38,455 nt of DNA, from assembly GCF_900111015.1 (NCBI RefSeq), contig NZ_FOFS01000008.1, forward strand, positions 1 through 38,455, written 5' to 3'. The notes under the pieces were generated by a model that saw nothing but the letters and a program-made list of their open reading frames with translations, did no database searches and was not told the origin of the DNA. Each line of letters begins with the position of its first letter. Position 1 is the first letter of the stretch. Positions 34,428 through 38,455 of the stretch are shown here, in pieces. This DNA comes from Solimonas aquatica (lineage in GTDB: Bacteria; Pseudomonadota; Gammaproteobacteria; Nevskiales; Nevskiaceae). The position numbers and the translations under genes were made by a program.

Positions 34428-35027
34428 TCAGCCGCCCTCGGGCTCGCCGCGCGAGACTTCGGCGCGCTCCGGCGGGCGCGGGCGGTAAGCCAGGTCCAGG
34501 GTATGGATGCGCCAGACCCCGGCGCGGCGGTCCTCGAAGTAGCGCTTGAGACTGTGCCAGATGGTGGGGAAGGCGATCTGGTCCCAGGGCACTTCCTCTT
34601 CGCGCAGCAGCTTGGTCTCGGAGCTTTCAAAGGTGGGGCCGTGATGGTCGCTGCGCATGCGGCCACGGTGGATGAGGTAAATCTGGCTCACATAGGGGAC
34701 GTTGATCATCATCAGCAGCTCGTCCACTTCCACGTCGGCCTGCGACTCTTCGAGCGCCTCGCGCGCCGCGCCCTGGCCGCTGGTCTCGCCCATCTCCATG
34801 AAGCCGGCCGGGAAGGTCCACAGGCCCAGGCGCGGTTCGATGTTGCGCCGGCAGAGCAGGATGCGGCCGTCGCTGGCCTCGGGAATCACGCCGACGATGA
34901 CCTTGGGATTGCGGTACTGGATATGGCCGCAGGCGGGGCAGACGTGGCGCGGCAGATGATCGCCGTCCGGGGTGCGGAACTCCACGCGCTGACCGCAGGC
35001 ATTGCAATGCAGGATTTCGGGATACAT
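34428..35027 (-). CDS. Nudix hydrolase with N-terminal zinc ribbon
   Basis: A 199-residue cytosolic pyrophosphohydrolase. The N-terminus has a four-Cys zinc ribbon (CNACG ... CPACG), then the Nudix fold with box [22 protein letters not shown]. This conforms to Gx5Ex7REUxEE, although the usual Gly three residues after the EE pair is replaced. The zinc ribbon plus Nudix layout resembles NudC-like proteins, but at 199 residues it lacks the extra N-terminal domain of NudC, so the substrate (NADH, ADP-ribose, capped RNA or other) is open. The ATG at 35027 was chosen because the ribbon starts a few residues later; an upstream ATG (35078) would add unlikely sequence. Confidence 0.85.
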   Translation of the reverse strand: MYPEILHCNACGQRVEFRTPDGDHLPRHVCPACGHIQYRNPKVIVGVIPEASDGRILLCRRNIEPRLGLWTFPAGFMEMGETSGQGAAREALEESQADVEVDELLMMINVPYVSQIYLIHRGRMRSDHHGPTFESSETKLLREEEVPWDQIAFPTIWHSLKRYFEDRRAGVWRIHTLDLAYRPRPPERAEVSRGEPEGG

Positions 35028-35194
35028 GGCCGGGAGTCTAACAAGTTGCGGCGCACGCTCCGGCGCCGCTGGCTGCAAGGCAGAGGAAGACTGGCGCCAA
35101 GGCGGTGGAACTGCGGAAAAAAATCGGAGAACATGCCACCACTTCCATCAAAACACAGGCCCCGCTCAGGGCGCCGCTTCCGGGGGGATTTGTG

Positions 35195-35971
35195 ATGAGT
35201 TCAAACCGTTTTGTCAGCTGCGCCGGCCTGCTGGGTCTGCTTCTGGCCGCAGGCGCGCAGGCGCAGGACGCTGCCGCGCCGGCAGCTGAAGCGCCTGCTG
35301 CCGAGGCAGCTGCTGCCGAAGCGCCGGCGGGCGAAAGCGCTGAGACGGCGCCCGCCGAAGCTGCGGCGCCGGAGGCCGCGGCCGCTGCCGATGCCGGCAG
35401 CCCGAGCACCGAGGCTGCGCCGGCCGCCGACAGTGGCGAGCCGCCGACAGTGGCTGCCGATTCCGGCGAGGCCGCCGCCGGCGGCACCGAGCCGCTGCAG
35501 CTGTACGGCGGCGTGGACTACGCCTTCGTCACCGCCTCGCTGTCCAAGGATTCGCTGAAGACCGCGCTGGGCGGCGAGACCGTAGACTCCAATTTCTATC
35601 GCCTGCGTTTCGGCGCGCGCCTGCTGCCGGCGATTGGCGTGGAAGCGCAGTACGGCATCAAGGGCAGCGGCAACGATGCCGACACCCAGTCGATGTACGG
35701 CCTGTACGTGGTCCCCACCGGCGTGTTCTTCGACCTCGTCGAAATCTCGGCGCCCGTGGGTTACGCGCATGTGGAGCTGAAGAACAGCAGCGGCAAGGCT
35801 AAGTTCGACGCCGCCAGCTTCGGCTTCAACATGGAAGTGCCGGTGTACATCAACGAAGGCGGCTACATTCCGGCCATCCGCGTCGGCGGCGGCGGCACCG
35901 TGTACTACGCCGGCAGCCAGGCGCGCGTGTACGGCTTCCAGGCGGGCCTGCGGATGGATTTCAAGCTGTAA
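35195..35971 (+). CDS. Outer-membrane beta-barrel protein with Ala/Glu/Pro-rich N-terminal linker
   Basis: A 258-residue secreted protein. The signal peptide ends GAQA before QDAAAP. About 75 residues of low-complexity Ala/Glu/Pro/Ser sequence follow, with AAEAP-type units. Then comes a barrel of about 150 residues with alternating hydrophobic strands (LQLYGGVDYAFVTASLS, YRLRFGARLLPAIGVEAQYGIKG, YGFQAGLRMDFKL) and a C-terminal hydrophobic residue preceded by Phe, as in OmpA/OmpW-like small barrels. I do not recognise a named family. GGGGGGA eight bases before the ATG is a clear ribosome-binding site. The acidic linker may extend across periplasm or peptidoglycan. The 167-base divergent gap to the Nudix gene must hold its promoter, but I see no convincing boxes. 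Confidence 0.8.
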   Translation: MSSNRFVSCAGLLGLLLAAGAQAQDAAAPAAEAPAAEAAAAEAPAGESAETAPAEAAAPEAAAAADAGSPSTEAAPAADSGEPPTVAADSGEAAAGGTEPLQLYGGVDYAFVTASLSKDSLKTALGGETVDSNFYRLRFGARLLPAIGVEAQYGIKGSGNDADTQSMYGLYVVPTGVFFDLVEISAPVGYAHVELKNSSGKAKFDAASFGFNMEVPVYINEGGYIPAIRVGGGGTVYYAGSQARVYGFQAGLRMDFKL

Positions 35972-35991
35972 GCCACTGCGTGAAACAAGAA

Positions 35992-36015
35992 AGCGGCCTG
36001 CGGGCCGCTCTTTTT
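35992..36015 (+). terminator. Intrinsic terminator after the outer-membrane protein gene
   Basis: AGCGGCC - TGCG - GGCCGCT, a 7-bp stem with a 4-base loop, followed by C and five T. It lies 20 bases after the stop codon. A short A-tract before it could let it also serve the convergent KAP gene. Confidence 0.8.
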
Positions 36016-36044
36016 GTGAGTGTAGAAAGAGCAGCTGCTGAATT

Positions 36045-38455
36045 TCAGGCTTTGCGTAAACGTGGTTTGCCGTAAAGCAACTCGTATTGCTTGAGCAGCT
36101 TTTCCCAGGGGTTGCCGCCAAAACCTGGTCCAGCACCTGTCAGGCGGTTCAGAGAGAAGCGCTCAAGATTGCTTTCACCCGCTTTCTGTTGATGTTCCTG
36201 CACGGCATCGAAAAGTGCGTCCGCGTAGCGCTGCAGGACCTGGCTGCGGTCTTCAGGCTTGGTTGGAATGGGTTCGTTCCACTGCAGTCTTTCGAGATCC
36301 AGGCGCACAGCTGCGTAGTGAAACTCTCGCCTTTTCTGCTCGCTTAGTGGCTCGTCGGCAATTTCCGCAAGCTTCGGTTCTCCGGTGAGCCATTGCAGTG
36401 AGGCTGCCAACACCGCAGGCCAAACAGCATGAGTTTGCGCAGCGGCAAACATCGCCAGCATCGCGGTGATCAGGCTGCCAGGCATTCCGTCAACTTCACC
36501 GCGCAGCTGTGCCGCTTCCTGTTCGTTCAGCACGCGGCGATACCACGCTTCCACAAAGGGGCCGGGTGATTCCGGTAAAGCGGGAATCTGCTCGGGCGCA
36601 TTCAGCGTGGCCACCAGATGCCGCAGGCGGTTCTGAAAACGACGAATCTCGCGAGGCGAGGTTTGCGTCAGGCGCAGCAGCGGCGACCAGGCCTCCAGGC
36701 TCCAGTGCAGGTCGCGGGGGTCGCTGGAATTGAAACGCGTCCGCCAAGTCCAGATCAGGCGCAGACCCAAGACCAAGCCCAGTGCCCCCAGCAGCATCCA
36801 CACGGCTGCGGGGACATGGCCGGGATCGCCGGGCTCCAAGTAGCTGGTGCCGGGTGGTGGCTGGTCGTTTTTCTGGGTGGCTTCGGGCCTCGCTGTCGCC
36901 GGTGCGGCCGAGTTCGCTGCGGCTCCACTGCTGGTCGGCGTCTGCACCGCGAAGTCCGGGCTTCTGGTCTGTGGTGTCCGCTCGCCTTGTCCCAGATAAA
37001 AGCCCAGCGTCCCCGCGCAGGCCATAAAAATCAGCACAAAGAACAAGCCAAGCGCTGGAAGCAACATGCGGTCCAACCAGCGCAGGTATCCGGGCACAAG
37101 CCGCCATTCATACTCTGTCCGTGCTGGCCTCTGCTCGGTGAGCATCGCCGCCGTGCCTCGGCTGTCCAGCTCGGGAACCTGGACCCGCAGGTTGACCAGT
37201 TTGCGCAGGAAGCGCTCGGCAAAATCGCGGCGTTTCTGTGGCGTCTCTCCGTCGCGTGCCATCTCAGCAGCCAGTTCGCTGTAAGCCAAGCCCAGATTGC
37301 ACTCCACGGTTTCGCGGGCAATGCCCAGCACCACCACCACTTCGCCCGATTCACAGAGAAAGTTGACTGCTTCGAGCAGGCTGGCCGTGCTTTTCGAATC
37401 GCAGCGATCCAGATCATCAATGAACAGATACAGGCGGTAGGGCAGCAGGGCGGTGGTCACATCGCGAAAATCGCCGGCGAAGCGATAGCGGTAACTGGTT
37501 TCCTTCTCCGCTGCGCGCATCTTCATCATCCCCGCTGCCGCTTTCAGCACTGCGGGATTGGGAAAGGGTGACAAGGTGCCCAGCAAGCCCCAGAGCGCCG
37601 GCAGCGCCGAGAGCAGCAGGGCCAGATACAGGACGCTGCGTTCGTGTGTCCGGCTGATCTGCGCGACGCGTCGGCGCAGGTTCAGATGTGTTGTGGACGT
37701 ACTTTCCGGCGCCGCTACGGTCGCGCAGGCTGTGCCAACTGTCAGGCAAGCGGCGGCATCGGCCAGCCCTTCCAGGCGGCTGGCGCTCGCACTCCGATCG
37801 GCGCTCAGCAACTGTGCCCAGAAGCCGGCGAGCAGCGCCAGCGCCAACAGGCTGGGCATCGCGCGCCAGCGATAGCGGCGCAGACGCAGCGCAAAAAGCT
37901 TGAGCCAATAAACAGGTGTTCTGGGCGTAATCTCGCGGCGCAGCGTGTCCAGCAGTGCGGCCAACAGGTGCTCGTCGTTCTGATGGTGCCAGGCATTAAA
38001 CCAAGCACAGCGCGCGCCGTAGCAGCGCAGATCGGTTTCCAGCATCCGCATCAAGGTGCTCTTGCCGGTTCCCCATTCGCCATCGATGGCAATCACCAGC
38101 GGTGGCGAAGTGCCCCGGTTGCGTAGCAGGCGCGAGAGCGCCAGCACTCTCGGTGCAGTCTGCAGGCGATCATCGGCGAGCCCGGCGCGGGGTTTGTCAC
38201 TGCTGCCGATCTGTTGCAGCGCGTCGCGTTCAGGCGGCTTGCCCGCGATTGCCAAAGCCAGAATCACAATTGCCAGGCTGAGTAGCCAGAACCACGGTGC
38301 CGGGCTCAGTGTATGTTTCAGCAGCCGAACACGCTTCCAGGACAGGCCGCCGTCGGCGGTGGCGAGGATGGTGCCGCCGTTTCCGACGGCCCAGCCGTGT
38401 TGGTCATCGACGAAGTGCACGCTGGTGAGCGTGGCGCTGGTGCCGCTGGCCTGGG
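36045..38455 (-). CDS. Ycf48-like beta-propeller fused to KAP-family membrane P-loop NTPase, N-terminus outside window
   Basis: The reading frame stays open to the right edge, so the true start is beyond it; about 803 residues are visible. The first stretch reads SVHFVDDQHGWAVGNGGTI followed by LATADGGLSW, a classic BNR/Ycf48-type propeller repeat, probably the last blade. A membrane helix (WFWLLSLAIVILALAIAG) follows, then a KAP NTPase with Walker A GEWGTGKST and, after two inserted helices (around LLALALLAGFW and LYLALLLSALPALWGLL), Walker B LYLFIDDLDR. Helices placed between Walker A and B are the KAP hallmark. Two more helices (near LGLFFVLIFMACAG and VWMLLGALGLVLGL) flank a Pro/Ala/Thr-rich segment, and a cytosolic C-terminal domain ends the protein. 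I infer an outside sensor domain controlling an inner NTPase. The function is unknown. Confidence 0.85.
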   Translation of the reverse strand, partial: QASGTSATLTSVHFVDDQHGWAVGNGGTILATADGGLSWKRVRLLKHTLSPAPWFWLLSLAIVILALAIAGKPPERDALQQIGSSDKPRAGLADDRLQTAPRVLALSRLLRNRGTSPPLVIAIDGEWGTGKSTLMRMLETDLRCYGARCAWFNAWHHQNDEHLLAALLDTLRREITPRTPVYWLKLFALRLRRYRWRAMPSLLALALLAGFWAQLLSADRSASASRLEGLADAAACLTVGTACATVAAPESTSTTHLNLRRRVAQISRTHERSVLYLALLLSALPALWGLLGTLSPFPNPAVLKAAAGMMKMRAAEKETSYRYRFAGDFRDVTTALLPYRLYLFIDDLDRCDSKSTASLLEAVNFLCESGEVVVVLGIARETVECNLGLAYSELAAEMARDGETPQKRRDFAERFLRKLVNLRVQVPELDSRGTAAMLTEQRPARTEYEWRLVPGYLRWLDRMLLPALGLFFVLIFMACAGTLGFYLGQGERTPQTRSPDFAVQTPTSSGAAANSAAPATARPEATQKNDQPPPGTSYLEPGDPGHVPAAVWMLLGALGLVLGLRLIWTWRTRFNSSDPRDLHWSLEAWSPLLRLTQTSPREIRRFQNRLRHLVATLNAPEQIPALPESPGPFVEAWYRRVLNEQEAAQLRGEVDGMPGSLITAMLAMFAAAQTHAVWPAVLAASLQWLTGEPKLAEIADEPLSEQKRREFHYAAVRLDLERLQWNEPIPTKPEDRSQVLQRYADALFDAVQEHQQKAGESNLERFSLNRLTGAGPGFGGNPWEKLLKQYELLYGKPRLRKA

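Overview
The window is a GC-rich (strongly G/C at third codon positions), gene-dense piece of a Gram-negative chromosome. An ApaH of proteobacterial type, an FdxA-type 7Fe ferredoxin, a complete Flp/Tad pilus locus with an outer-membrane secretin, a TIGR03623-like AddB with its AddA partner, and a small outer-membrane beta-barrel protein all fit a gammaproteobacterium. My guess is near Nevskiales/Solimonadaceae or Xanthomonadales; this is inference, since no rRNA or other phylogenetic marker is present.

Layout. (1) 1-6638, minus strand: a two-gene operon of an alkaline-phosphatase-superfamily (sulfatase-like) protein followed by a giant iterative type I PKS/fatty-acid synthase of the PfaA/HglE 'secondary lipid' kind. 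Its visible order is nitronate-monooxygenase-like region, KS, AT, tandem ACPs, and it runs off the left edge. An AT-rich gap of about 400 bp lies upstream. (2) 7056-8080: apaH, then a 172-bp segment bounded by an imperfect 18-bp inverted repeat and almost filled by a 53-codon ORF. (3) 8131-13140, minus strand: four genes joined by 4-base stop/start overlaps. They are a GT-C membrane glycosyltransferase, a HAD-UbiA fusion, a DprE1-like oxidase and a DprE2-like SDR. The last three would make polyprenyl-phosphoryl-D-arabinofuranose from PRPP, and the first could use it. (4) 13139-15768, plus strand: two tandem paralogous GT87/DUF2029 membrane glycosyltransferases, diverging from the previous operon with overlapping start codons. 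(5) 15915-24631, plus strand: a Tad pilus operon, flp-flp-tadV-rcpC-rcpA-tadZ-tadA-tadB-tadC-tadD-DUF3613. (6) 24688-27747: a PAS-GGDEF-EAL membrane protein with a degenerate EAL domain. (7) 27824-33918: an AddB-like and AddA-like helicase-nuclease pair. (8) 33973-35027, minus strand: fdxA and a zinc-ribbon Nudix hydrolase. (9) 35195-35971: a secreted Ala/Glu/Pro-rich outer-membrane beta-barrel protein. (10) 36045-38455, minus strand: a KAP-family membrane P-loop NTPase, partial at its N-terminus, where the visible part is a Ycf48/BNR-type beta-propeller repeat.

Working together. The most interesting arrangement is the full D-arabinofuranose donor pathway plus three lipid-sugar-dependent membrane glycosyltransferases directly abutting a Tad pilus operon. 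Arabinosylation of type IV pilin by TfpW in some Pseudomonas aeruginosa strains, and D-arabinosylation of Nod factors by the noe genes of Azorhizobium, are precedents for this chemistry outside actinobacteria. I infer that the Flp pilin, or another surface glycan, may be arabinosylated here. The N-terminally extended PKS with its Thr-type phosphatase-superfamily partner and the propeller-KAP fusion are the other two systems worth following.
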